Positions 17,555 to 24,758 of a stretch of 64,000 nt of DNA are shown here, piece after piece. This stretch comes from Solirubrobacteraceae bacterium (GTDB taxonomy: Bacteria; Actinomycetota; Thermoleophilia; Solirubrobacterales; Solirubrobacteraceae). The DNA lies in the NCBI GenBank assembly GCA_017882455.1, contig JADGPL010000010.1:1-64000 (forward strand). Reading direction: 5' to 3'. The notes beneath the pieces are model-generated. The model worked only from the letters and a program-made list of their open reading frames with translations. It was not told the DNA's origin and did not search any database. A program made the translations under genes and the position numbers. Each line of letters begins with the position of its first letter. Within the stretch, counting starts at the first letter, position 1.

Positions 17555-18601
17555 ATGATCTCCTCGGAGGTGCAGCGCACTCTGGTCAAGTCTCCGCCGG
17601 AGCTGTGGGCGGAGTTGAGCGACCCCGCAGCGCTCGCCCGCCACCTGGGTGAGCTCGGCGAGATCCGCATCACGCGCACTGAGCCCGAGAAGCTCGTCGA
17701 GTGGGAAGCCGACGGGATCACGGGCACCGTGCAGATCAAGCCGTCGGGATGGGGCACCAAGGTCACGCTATGCGTGGCACGCGAAGTTGCGCTCGCTGAT
17801 GTCGTGACGGAGGCCGAGTCAGAGCACGACGACGAGCCAGCAGCTAAGGTCGCGGCCGAGCCCGCGACGGACACGCAGCCCGAGCCCGAGGGCGCGGAGC
17901 AGCTCGAGGTCGAGCCGGAGACTGAGCCGGAGGGCATGGCCATCGCCCCCGAGGAGCCCGTCGACGTGGAGGAGCCTGTCGACATGGAGAGCGCTGCGAT
18001 CGCCCAGGAGATCACAGACGCGGAGGTCTCCGTCGAGAAGACGGCTACGGCAGATTCCAGCGAGGCAGGGCCAGCGCCCAAGCCTCGGCACGGGTTCTTC
18101 GCGCGGCTGTTCGGCCGGCGCAGACAGATGCCTGCCGCGCCGGGCGAGCACGCGTCAGTCGTGGCGCGCTCGGTGGCGAACACACCGGCAGAGGATGCGC
18201 CGCCCGCGGTGGACCGGCCAGTGGTCGAGGAGACGTCGGCCTCACCCGAGCCCGAGCCCACCGGCTCGGCGATCGAGTCGCTCCAGGCCCGCTTCCAGGC
18301 CGACGCGGCAACTGTGACCGTCGATCAGGACACGAGCGTGTCCGAGCCCGCGGCGCCCGAGGCGCAGGCCACCGCACAGGCCGCAGAGCAGCCACAGACG
18401 TCACCGACACCGAGCGCGGCCCCCCCGGAGCCGGACGTAGACACAAGCCCGGAGGCCGACGCAGACGCGGAGCCGGCGCATGACCTAGCGGCCGAGCTGA
18501 GGGCCGCCGAGGAGGTGGCGGTCGAGGAGGTAACGGCCGTGCTCACGGCTGTGCTCGACCGGCTGGGGGCGGCGCACCACCGTCCGTTCTCGCGGTCCTA
18601 G
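17555..18601 (+). CDS. Small START-like domain protein with long acidic disordered tail
   Basis: A 348-residue protein with a good ribosome site (AAAGGA, about 17541-17546) before ATG 17555. Residues 1-90 (EVQRTLVKSPPELWAELSDP, WGTKVTLCVARE) look like a short SRPBCC/polyketide-cyclase-type lipid-binding fold. Residues about 95-310 are low-complexity Glu/Pro/Ala, interrupted at about residues 178-190 by a basic patch (HGFFARLFGRRRQ) that could contact membrane or nucleic acid. The C-terminus is a separate helix, EEVTAVLTAVLDRLGAAHHR. I do not know its function. It follows asd by 71 bases on the same strand. Confidence 0.6.
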   Translation: MISSEVQRTLVKSPPELWAELSDPAALARHLGELGEIRITRTEPEKLVEWEADGITGTVQIKPSGWGTKVTLCVAREVALADVVTEAESEHDDEPAAKVAAEPATDTQPEPEGAEQLEVEPETEPEGMAIAPEEPVDVEEPVDMESAAIAQEITDAEVSVEKTATADSSEAGPAPKPRHGFFARLFGRRRQMPAAPGEHASVVARSVANTPAEDAPPAVDRPVVEETSASPEPEPTGSAIESLQARFQADAATVTVDQDTSVSEPAAPEAQATAQAAEQPQTSPTPSAAPPEPDVDTSPEADADAEPAHDLAAELRAAEEVAVEEVTAVLTAVLDRLGAAHHRPFSRS

Positions 18602-18674
18602 CGGGAAGTCGTCGATTGGGTCGTGCTCGTGCGGCCACACAATGCCGACGCCAGCACTGACTAGAGTCAGCTCC

Positions 18675-19307
18675 ATGGCCTTCCCGATTCCGATTGCGAG
18701 CGTTCTGACAGGAGCAACGGTTCGCCAGCTGGCTTATTGGCGTAAGCAGACTGCGTCAGCAATGCCTTTGCTCGTACCTGCCGGCAAGCGCGGTGGCCGA
18801 TACCTGTACTCGTGGGGAGACGTCGTAGCGCTGCGCACGATCGTCTACTTGCGACAGGAGAAGTCACTTCCACGCATCCGGCGAGCGGTTGAGGCGTTGC
18901 GTCGCCTCGAGGCGGAGGAGTGGACCCATCTCGGGGCATATAGCTTGATCAGCACAGAGTCGACAATCGTCGTGAAGACTCCCTCCGGTCAACTGCTCGA
19001 TCTCGAGCAGCAACCGGGCACGGTGCTTGACGAGGTCCTCATGCGCGACGTCCTGGAGCCGTTCGCAACTAGCAGCGGCAGAAACGTACCTGCCCTCAAG
19101 CAGCCGCGCCCCCGGATTGCGGTGGACCCTGCGGTTCTCGGCGGCTACCCGGTGATCGCCGGCACACGGGTCCCGTTTGACGTGGTCGCACGGCTCGCCC
19201 AGGACGACCTCGAACCAGCCGAGATCACAGCGATCTACCCATCGGTCGATCTGGAGGCGATCGACGACGCGACCGAGTTTGCCGAGCAGGTAGCAGCGGT
19301 CGCCTAA
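18675..19307 (+). CDS. VapB45-like antitoxin (MerR-type HTH plus DUF433)
   Basis: A 210-residue protein from ATG 18675. The N-terminal MerR-like helix-turn-helix is at residues about 8-25 (VLTGATVRQLAYWRKQ), with a conserved wing SWGDVVALRTIVYLR. The C-terminal DUF433 domain is at about 140-205 (GGYPVIAGTRVPFDVVARLA, EITAIYPSVDLEAIDDA). This architecture matches the antitoxin of the mycobacterial VapBC45 type. The stop and the toxin start share one base (TAATG), so the pair is translationally coupled. Its codons look less GC-extreme than neighbouring genes, hinting at transfer. It probably represses its own promoter in the 73-base gap upstream. Confidence 0.75.
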   Translation: MAFPIPIASVLTGATVRQLAYWRKQTASAMPLLVPAGKRGGRYLYSWGDVVALRTIVYLRQEKSLPRIRRAVEALRRLEAEEWTHLGAYSLISTESTIVVKTPSGQLLDLEQQPGTVLDEVLMRDVLEPFATSSGRNVPALKQPRPRIAVDPAVLGGYPVIAGTRVPFDVVARLAQDDLEPAEITAIYPSVDLEAIDDATEFAEQVAAVA

Positions 19308-19747
19308 TGCGTGTTCTAGTCGATGAGCCGATGCCCGTACAGGTGCTCGAGCCACTTCGACTCAACAAGGGGCACGGCTTCGACCACGTCGACGATTTGC
19401 ACTGGAAGGGCAAGGAGGACGTCTCGCTATTCCGGGATGCCGGTTCGAAGGGATATCAGGCGATCCTCACCCTCGACGTGACTCAACTCGAATCGGTGAA
19501 TGAGTCGCGTGCGCTTCGGCGATCCAAACTGCATCACATCGGCATCCAACAGGGCCGATCTGCGCAGGGCATCCGCGGGATGGCACGAGTGATTGCATCG
19601 GTGGTAGCCGTGATGCCTTACGTATTGGACGATCTCGGCGAAGCTGAGGGCCAGCGAGTCGTCGAGTTGAGCCTGCTGAGCGCCACGCGCCGTCACGCCG
19701 TGTTCGATCCACAAGCCGAGGCCGCCCGGTTCCCCTACTGGCATTAG
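19307..19747 (+). CDS. VapC45-like toxin (PIN-like, DUF5615 type)
   Basis: A 146-residue protein coupled to the antitoxin (TAATG overlap). It begins MRVLVDEPMPVQVLEPLR with the early Asp-Glu of the PIN-like DUF5615 family. It continues HVDDLHWKGKEDVSLFRDA (acidic Asp in the second motif) and ILTLDVTQLESVNES (third acidic motif), so all three acidic positions seem present. The family acts as ribonuclease toxins. The C-terminal ~60 residues (GMARVIASVVAVMPYVLDDL) match the longer VapC45 form. With the preceding gene it makes a complete type II toxin-antitoxin module inserted between asd-region genes and the carboxylase. Confidence 0.72.
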   Translation: MRVLVDEPMPVQVLEPLRLNKGHGFDHVDDLHWKGKEDVSLFRDAGSKGYQAILTLDVTQLESVNESRALRRSKLHHIGIQQGRSAQGIRGMARVIASVVAVMPYVLDDLGEAEGQRVVELSLLSATRRHAVFDPQAEAARFPYWH

Positions 19748-19795
19748 GGCCCAAAGCCCGGCCGCCGATCCGCCACGGATAACATTCCGCCCCCG

Positions 19796-21433
19796 ATGGC
19801 CAGCTCCCACGACCGACAGACCGACGCCGCGCTCCTGGCGAGCTCACGCAGCGGCCACCGCAAACCGCCGCGCCAGAAGGCGCCGGAGACCTACGAGGAG
19901 AAGCTCGCCCAGCTGCACGAGCTGCGCGAGGCGGCCCTGCACTCCTCGCCGGAGGCGGAGGAGAAGCAGCATGCGCGCGGCAAGTACACGGCGCGTGAGC
20001 GCGTGGAAAAGCTGCTGGACCCGGGCTCCTTCCAGGAGCTCGACACGTTCGTGCGCCACCGCACCTATGACTTCGACATGCAGAAGAACAGGCCGTGGGG
20101 CGACGCGGTGGTGACCGGCCACGGCACCATCGACGGGCGCACCGTGTGCGTGTTCAGCCAGGACTTCACCGTCTTCGGCGGCTCGCTGGGCGAGGTGATG
20201 GGCGAGAAGATGTGCAAGGTCATGGACCTGGCCGCCAAGATCGGCTGCCCGGTGATCGGCATCAACGACTCCGGCGGCGCGCGCATCCAGGAGGGGGTCG
20301 TCTCGCTGGGCGCCTACGGGGACGTGTTCGTGCGCAACGTCAAGTGCTCGGGCGTGATCCCGCAGATCAGCCTGATCATGGGACCGTGCGCCGGCGGTGC
20401 CGTGTACTCGCCGGCGATCACGGACTTCATCTTCATGGTCAAGGAGACCTCGCACATGTTCATCACCGGCCCGGATGTGATCAAGACGGTCACCGGCGAG
20501 GAGGTCGGCTTCGAGGAGCTCGGCGGGGCGATGTCGCACAACTCCAAGTCGGGCGTGGCCCACTTCGCATCCGAGGACGAGGATGCGTGCCTGGAGGACT
20601 GTCGCTACCTGATCAGCTTCCTGCCACAGAACAACATGCAGACGGCCCCCCGCGTGCAGCCGACCGACGACCCCCAGCGCATGGACCCGGAGCTGGACAC
20701 GGTGGTGCCGGACAACTCCAACAAGCCCTACGACATGCGCAACGTCGTCAGGCTGATCGTGGACGACGGCGAGTTCTTCGAGGTGCACGAGCACCACGCC
20801 AAGAACATCATCTGCGGCTTTTCCCGCCTGGACGGCTTCGCGGTCGGGATCGTGGGCAACCAGCCGGCGCAGCTGGCGGGCGTGCTCGACATCGACGCCT
20901 CGGCCAAGGCCGCGCGCTTCGTGCGCACCTGCGATGCCTTCAACATCCCGCTGATCACCTTCACAGACGTCCCCGGCTTCCTGCCCGGTACCGCGCAGGA
21001 GTGGGGCGGGATCATCCGCCACGGCGCCAAGCTGCTCTACGCCTTCACCGAGGCGACCGTGCCGAAGCTGACCGTGATCACGCGCAAGGCCTACGGAGGC
21101 GCCTACGACGTCATGGCCTCAAAGCACCTGCTCGCGGACTTCAACTTCGCCTGGCCGACCTCCGAGGTCGCCGTGATGGGGCCGGAGGGCGCGGTCAACA
21201 TCATCTACCGTCGCGACATCGCCGGCAGCCCCACCCCGGAGGAGCGGCGCAAGAAGCTGATGGAGGACTACAAGGCGCGCTTCGCCAACCCCTACACGGC
21301 GGCCGAGCGCGGCTACATCGATGACGTGATCGTGCCCCACGAGACGCGCCCGAAGCTGATCAACGCCCTGCACACGCTCCAGAGCAAGCGCGAACCGGGC
21401 CCCAAGCGCAAGCACGGCAACATCCCGCTGTAG
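19796..21433 (+). CDS. pccB: Propionyl/acyl-CoA carboxylase carboxyltransferase (beta) subunit
   Basis: A 545-residue carboxyltransferase that moves CO2 from biotin to propionyl-CoA, giving methylmalonyl-CoA. Both crotonase-fold halves are visible: [38 protein letters not shown] and [16 protein letters not shown], then [37 protein letters not shown] and [14 protein letters not shown]. The Asp in GGAYDVM corresponds to the residue reported to favour propionyl- over acetyl-CoA in Streptomyces PccB, supporting the name. The biotin carboxylase/BCCP subunit is separate (29592-31430) and a possible epsilon peptide lies at 24433. Confidence 0.92.
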   Translation: MASSHDRQTDAALLASSRSGHRKPPRQKAPETYEEKLAQLHELREAALHSSPEAEEKQHARGKYTARERVEKLLDPGSFQELDTFVRHRTYDFDMQKNRPWGDAVVTGHGTIDGRTVCVFSQDFTVFGGSLGEVMGEKMCKVMDLAAKIGCPVIGINDSGGARIQEGVVSLGAYGDVFVRNVKCSGVIPQISLIMGPCAGGAVYSPAITDFIFMVKETSHMFITGPDVIKTVTGEEVGFEELGGAMSHNSKSGVAHFASEDEDACLEDCRYLISFLPQNNMQTAPRVQPTDDPQRMDPELDTVVPDNSNKPYDMRNVVRLIVDDGEFFEVHEHHAKNIICGFSRLDGFAVGIVGNQPAQLAGVLDIDASAKAARFVRTCDAFNIPLITFTDVPGFLPGTAQEWGGIIRHGAKLLYAFTEATVPKLTVITRKAYGGAYDVMASKHLLADFNFAWPTSEVAVMGPEGAVNIIYRRDIAGSPTPEERRKKLMEDYKARFANPYTAAERGYIDDVIVPHETRPKLINALHTLQSKREPGPKRKHGNIPL

Positions 21434-21465
21434 CGGAGTCTGGCGGCGTCCTACCCGTCGGGTGC

Positions 21466-21807
21466 CTAACGCCCGCCCCGGCGCCCAGCGCGTTCGCCGA
21501 GCCACAGCCACCAGGGGTAGGTGGCGAACAGCAGCGCTGAGACGACATGCGTGCGCCGACCCGCACGCCGCGGATCGAAGCGGAAGACGCCTGAGTTGAG
21601 CATCCAGTCGCGCCCACTCTCGGCCCGACAGAGCCTCCAGATCGGCCGCGTCCAGGGCCTGTCGAGATACAGGGAGATGCTGGTGGCCAGGAACGCGCCG
21701 GCGGTGGCCGTGTGCACGGCGCGCGCGACCGGCGTGCGCTCGGGCATTGCGCGCCCGTACAGGCGTCCGGTGGCATACAGCCAGGGCGGGTCGATCAGGA
21801 ACGACAT
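21466..21807 (-). CDS. Small conserved membrane protein, unknown function
   Basis: A 113-residue protein with two weak hydrophobic segments (residues about 30-47, TATAGAFLATSISLYLDR, and about 87-104, VVSALLFATYPWWLWLG). It is rich in Trp and Arg and I do not recognise the family. Its start overlaps the end of the GMC oxidoreductase gene by 13 bases, so it is the last gene of the GntR/GMC operon. It may be a membrane partner of the oxidoreductase, by position only. Confidence 0.55.
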   Translation of the reverse strand: MSFLIDPPWLYATGRLYGRAMPERTPVARAVHTATAGAFLATSISLYLDRPWTRPIWRLCRAESGRDWMLNSGVFRFDPRRAGRRTHVVSALLFATYPWWLWLGERAGRRGGR

Positions 21808-23288
21808 GTGGCCTCCTCGTCATCTGGTTGGGTGTCGGGTACGTGCGGATCCATGGCCCGATCGGGAACGGACGTGCCGAGCAGATGGAAGGCCAGACGG
21901 GTGGCGAGCGCCATGATCGTCAGCTGCGGGTTCACGCCAAGGGCGCTGGGCACGACCGAGCCGTCGGCCACATACACGCCACTGAGGCCGTGATGGGCGA
22001 GCTGGCCGTCCACGACGCCGTGGCCCGCGCGCGCGTGAGCCCGGGCGGTCCCGAGCGGATGGAAGGCCATCAGCTTGAGGTCCCGCGCAGTGGCGTCAGC
22101 GGGACGCACTCCGGCGGGCAGCGGCAGGTGGACCTGGCGGGCGCCGGCCGCGAGGAACAGCTCCTCCAGGCGCGCCAGCCCATGGCGGAACTTCGCGAGA
22201 TCGCGCTCGCAGAGCGAGTAGCGGATCACCGGCCTACCGGCGAGCGTGCCCACCCGCCCGCGCGACTCGTCGCTGACCATCAGCCCGAACTGGGCCAGGC
22301 GCCGGTAGTCGGCCATCGCGCGCGCGTGGGCCTCGCCTGTCAGCGGCAGCGACATGGCCGCATAGGCCGGCGGCCCGGCCACGCCCTCGAACATGATCCC
22401 CTCGCCGGCGAACTCGTCGACGTAGAAGCTCTGGGGAACGCCGCGCGCCATGTCCACGGGCTCGTCCATCAGGGCGAAGGCCGCCGTGGCCGGGTGCAGG
22501 GCGAGGTTGCGCCCGCGCTGGGCGGAGTCGTCGGGCAGCCGGCTGCGCCGCAGCAGCAGGGGCGTGTGAACGGTGCCGCAGGCCACGATCACCGTGGGGG
22601 CGCGAACCTCGAGCGTGCGGCCGCTCGGCATCCGCGCCAGCACACCGCGCGCACGCCCGCCCCTCACCAGGATCTCGCGGGCGTCGGCGCCGGTGAAGAG
22701 CCGCGCGCCAGCCGCGAGCGCGCGTGGGATGTAGGTGATGCCGGTGTGCTGCTTGGCCGAGGTGGGACAGCCGAACACGCATACCCCGGAGCCGACGCAG
22801 CCACGGGCGTTGCGCCGCAGGTACCCGTGCGACCAGCCCAGGCGCTCGGCTCCCCGTCGCGCCACGGCGGCATTGGCGCCGGCGAGCTCGGGGGTGACCT
22901 CGGCGACTGACAGCGAGCGCTCGACCCGCTCGAAGCATCGCCGCAGGCTCGTCTCGTCGAGCTCCAGGCCGAACTCCTCGGCCCAACGCTCGAGCACGTG
23001 GGATGGCGTGCGAAAGCAGGTTCCCGAGTTGACGAGCGTGGTCCCTCCCACACCGCGCCCGAGCGGCAGCAGGATCGGCGGCGCGCCCAGCGTGACCGTC
23101 TGTCCCCCGTCGCGGTACAGCCGCGCCAGCATCTCGGGCGGGCGGGCGCTGAACTCATCGGCGTCATGGGAGGGCCCCTGCTCGAGCACCACCACCCGCG
23201 CCCCCGCCTCGGCCAGCTCGGCTGCCGTCACGGCTCCCCCGGCGCCGGCGCCGATGACGCAGAAGTCCGCCTCGAGCACGTCCGTCAC
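21795..23288 (-). CDS. GMC-family FAD-dependent oxidoreductase
   Basis: A 497-residue flavoenzyme from GTG 23288, which overlaps the upstream small gene by 4 bases (GTGA). The FAD motif is DFCVIGAGAGGAVTAAELAE, followed by LPLGRGVGGTTLVNSGTCFR (the GMC N-terminal signature), a Cys-containing loop (GCVGSGVCVFGCP) and the C-terminal signature GVNPQLTIMALATRLAFHLL with HPLGTARAHARAGHGVVDG containing a catalytic-type His. The family oxidises alcohols, sterols or sugars. The Cys-rich loop is as in long-chain alcohol oxidase or sterol-type members; the substrate is unknown. Regulation by the GntR gene at the head of the operon is likely. Confidence 0.85.
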   Translation of the reverse strand: MTDVLEADFCVIGAGAGGAVTAAELAEAGARVVVLEQGPSHDADEFSARPPEMLARLYRDGGQTVTLGAPPILLPLGRGVGGTTLVNSGTCFRTPSHVLERWAEEFGLELDETSLRRCFERVERSLSVAEVTPELAGANAAVARRGAERLGWSHGYLRRNARGCVGSGVCVFGCPTSAKQHTGITYIPRALAAGARLFTGADAREILVRGGRARGVLARMPSGRTLEVRAPTVIVACGTVHTPLLLRRSRLPDDSAQRGRNLALHPATAAFALMDEPVDMARGVPQSFYVDEFAGEGIMFEGVAGPPAYAAMSLPLTGEAHARAMADYRRLAQFGLMVSDESRGRVGTLAGRPVIRYSLCERDLAKFRHGLARLEELFLAAGARQVHLPLPAGVRPADATARDLKLMAFHPLGTARAHARAGHGVVDGQLAHHGLSGVYVADGSVVPSALGVNPQLTIMALATRLAFHLLGTSVPDRAMDPHVPDTQPDDEEATCRS

Positions 23289-23542
23289 GGCCTGCCCTCG
23301 GTCCGGCGCAGCTCGCGCCCGCGCGCCACGACGGCTGCTGCGTCCCAACCGAGCGGGCGGGCGACGGCCGGAGCGTCGTAGCGCCCGAGCGCGAGCGTCG
23401 CCTGCGCAGCCTGCTCGGCCAGCGGCATCCGTGCCAGCAGAGCAGCGCCGCGGGGTCGGCGCGCGAGCGCCAGCAGGAGACCCATCACGAAACGCTGAGG
23501 GCGCGGGGCGGCCGCGAGGAAGTCCTCCAAGCCGGCGCTCAC
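23285..23542 (-). CDS. Small hypothetical protein of the GMC oxidoreductase operon
   Basis: An 85-residue protein between the GntR regulator and the GMC oxidoreductase. GTG 23542 gives a GTGA overlap with the regulator stop; ATG 23554 is the alternative (89 residues). It shows a helical stretch, PQRFVMGLLLALARRPRG, and ends LGWDAAAVVARGRELRRTEG. The position just before a GMC enzyme recalls small partner subunits such as gluconate dehydrogenase subunit 3, but sequence similarity is not evident to me. Both ends are translationally coupled, so it is probably real. Confidence 0.6.
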   Translation of the reverse strand: MSAGLEDFLAAAPRPQRFVMGLLLALARRPRGAALLARMPLAEQAAQATLALGRYDAPAVARPLGWDAAAVVARGRELRRTEGRP

Positions 23543-24231
23543 GAGAGCATCCACGCCGCCTGCGCCTCGGCCAGCTCGGCGATCGCCGCGGCCGCGCCAT
23601 CGCCGTCGCGCTCGTCGATCGCACGGGCCACGCGGGTGTAGAGCTCGCCCAGCGTCTCACGGTCGGCGACCAGCGCTGCGAAGGCCTCGGCGTGCGGCAG
23701 GTAGAGCTCGCGCACCGAGTTCATGATCAGCTGGAAGACGAGGTTGCCGGCAGCCTCGACCAGCGCGGCCATGAACGCCCAGTCACCCAACAGCGCAGAG
23801 CTGTCGTCAGGGGCACCGGCCACCGCGTTGGCGAGCTCGAGCAGCGAGGCGGCCTGCTCGTGGGAGCGTCTCTCGGCGGCGAGGCGAGCTGCCTCCACGA
23901 GCAGCAGGCGCCTGGCCTCGAACACCTCGCCGATGATCGACCCGTCCGTGGCGCCGCCCAACACCAGCGCCTCGAGTCCGCCCGAGCGCCGCCAGTCGAG
24001 CACCCGGGTTCCGTCGCCGTGGCGGATCTCCACGAGGCGCAGCTGCTCCAAGCGCCCCAGCGCCTCGCGCACAGAGGCCATGTTGACGCCCAGATCCGCC
24101 GCCAGGGCGCGCTGGGTCGGCAGCCGCTCCCCCGGCCGGTACCCGCCCGCGAGGATCGCTGTGCGGAGGCGATCGAAGACCTGGTCGGGCACCGACAGAC
24201 GCGGGATCGGCGAAGAGGCAGACGCGGACAC
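23539..24231 (-). CDS. GntR-family (FadR/FCD-type) transcriptional regulator
   Basis: A 230-residue regulator from GTG 24231; the long upstream open frame crosses the promoter region and has no family resemblance. The winged HTH (residues about 10-75) shows VFDRLRTAILAGGYRPGERL and PTQRALAADLGVNMASVREA. The C-terminal FCD ligand domain is all-helical, with EARRLLLVEAARLAAERRSH and NSVRELYLPHAEAF. FCD proteins sense organic acids or related metabolites. It heads the GMC oxidoreductase operon, and the near-perfect 20-base palindrome at 24341-24360 lies in its divergent promoter, a good candidate for its operator. Confidence 0.88.
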   Translation of the reverse strand: MSASASSPIPRLSVPDQVFDRLRTAILAGGYRPGERLPTQRALAADLGVNMASVREALGRLEQLRLVEIRHGDGTRVLDWRRSGGLEALVLGGATDGSIIGEVFEARRLLLVEAARLAAERRSHEQAASLLELANAVAGAPDDSSALLGDWAFMAALVEAAGNLVFQLIMNSVRELYLPHAEAFAALVADRETLGELYTRVARAIDERDGDGAAAAIAELAEAQAAWMLS

Positions 24232-24432
24232 GCGAGGATTGTATCGGTGTTCCGAACACTTCGCCCCCGTGTGCGCGCCCCGCCCGGCGTGCGCCGGCGG
24301 CTCGCTCCGGGATCCACCACCGACCACCGCAATCGCACGGTGTATAGCCATGGTTATACACCCGATAGAAAGAGCAACAACGACCACACGCCAGCAACCA
24401 CAGAGCAGCCCGCGCTCCGTCACAATGAGCGG
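24232..24432. promoter_or_regulatory. Divergent promoter region between gntR and the small gene at 24433
   Basis: A 201-base intergenic stretch with noticeably more A+T between about 24335 and 24400 than the flanks. It contains the palindrome annotated separately and an A-rich run (GATAGAAAGAGCAACAACGA). It must hold the leftward gntR operon promoter and probably a rightward one. No confident sigma-factor boxes could be assigned. Confidence 0.5.
24341..24360. promoter_or_regulatory. 20-base near-perfect palindrome, candidate GntR operator
   Basis: TGTATAGCCATGGTTATACA reads as its own reverse complement except for one mismatched pair (positions 7/14). It lies 110 bases before the gntR start. 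Related sequences occur at 37978-37997 and 54001-54018. The TGTATA/TATACA half-sites are compatible with a dimeric regulator. The assignment to the adjacent GntR protein is inferred from position. Confidence 0.6.
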
Positions 24433-24663
24433 ATGCCCGACCGCCGCCCCCGCCCCCAACTGAAGCTGATCGCTCCGGCCGCCGCCTCGGCGGAGGAGGC
24501 CGCGGCGATCGTGGCGGCGCTCGAGCGCTTCATGCGCGCCACCGCGCCCGCTCCGGCTGCAGCAGACGACGAGCTCGACCCGTGGCGACGCGCCGCTCTG
24601 CTCGAGGGGGTCTCGCGAGCGGAGTCCTGGGCCGATGTTCCCGACCCCTGGATAAATACCTAA
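24433..24663 (+). CDS. Small protein resembling acyl-CoA carboxylase epsilon subunit
   Basis: A 76-residue protein from ATG 24433. The pattern fits the short actinobacterial AccE/PccE epsilon subunits, which have a helix such as SAEEAAAIVAALERFMRA, an Ala/Pro spacer and a Trp-containing tail (DPWRRAALLEGVSRAESW). Those peptides stabilise the carboxylase alpha-beta complex and are poorly conserved, so the match is suggestive only. Unusually it is not beside pccB (19796) but between a GntR regulator and the sulfate operon. It ends 95 bases before the sulfite reductase start. Confidence 0.45.
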   Translation: MPDRRPRPQLKLIAPAAASAEEAAAIVAALERFMRATAPAPAAADDELDPWRRAALLEGVSRAESWADVPDPWINT

Positions 24664-24758
24664 AAGTCGCTAGGCTTTAGCCCAATAGCTCTTCGCCGGT
24701 AGCAGGCACAGACGAAATCAGCCCGGGCCGAGGTCCGGATCAGGAGGGTTTTTCTTCA
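24664..24758 (+). promoter_or_regulatory. Leader/promoter of the sulfate-assimilation operon
   Basis: A 95-base gap. Around 24654-24680 is an AT-rich patch with overlapping short dyads: CCTA (24659-24662) with TAGG (2471-24674 equivalent, 24671-24674), and CTAAA (24660-24664) with TTTAG (24676-24680). These could be an operator for a sulfur-responsive regulator of the Rrf2/CymR type; that is speculation. The sulfite reductase has a strong ribosome site, AGGAGG at 24742-24747, 11 bases before its ATG. No SAM riboswitch fold was recognised. Confidence 0.35.

Noticed and set aside
21445-21473. Small stem GGCGT/ACGCC with inner ACCC/GGGT as terminator between pccB and the 113-residue gene
   Set aside because: Stems are only 4-5 bases and the 3' arm enters the neighbouring coding region; too weak to annotate.
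24664-24758. SAM or cobalamin riboswitch before the sulfate operon
   Set aside because: The leader is too short and lacks the conserved cores of these classes.
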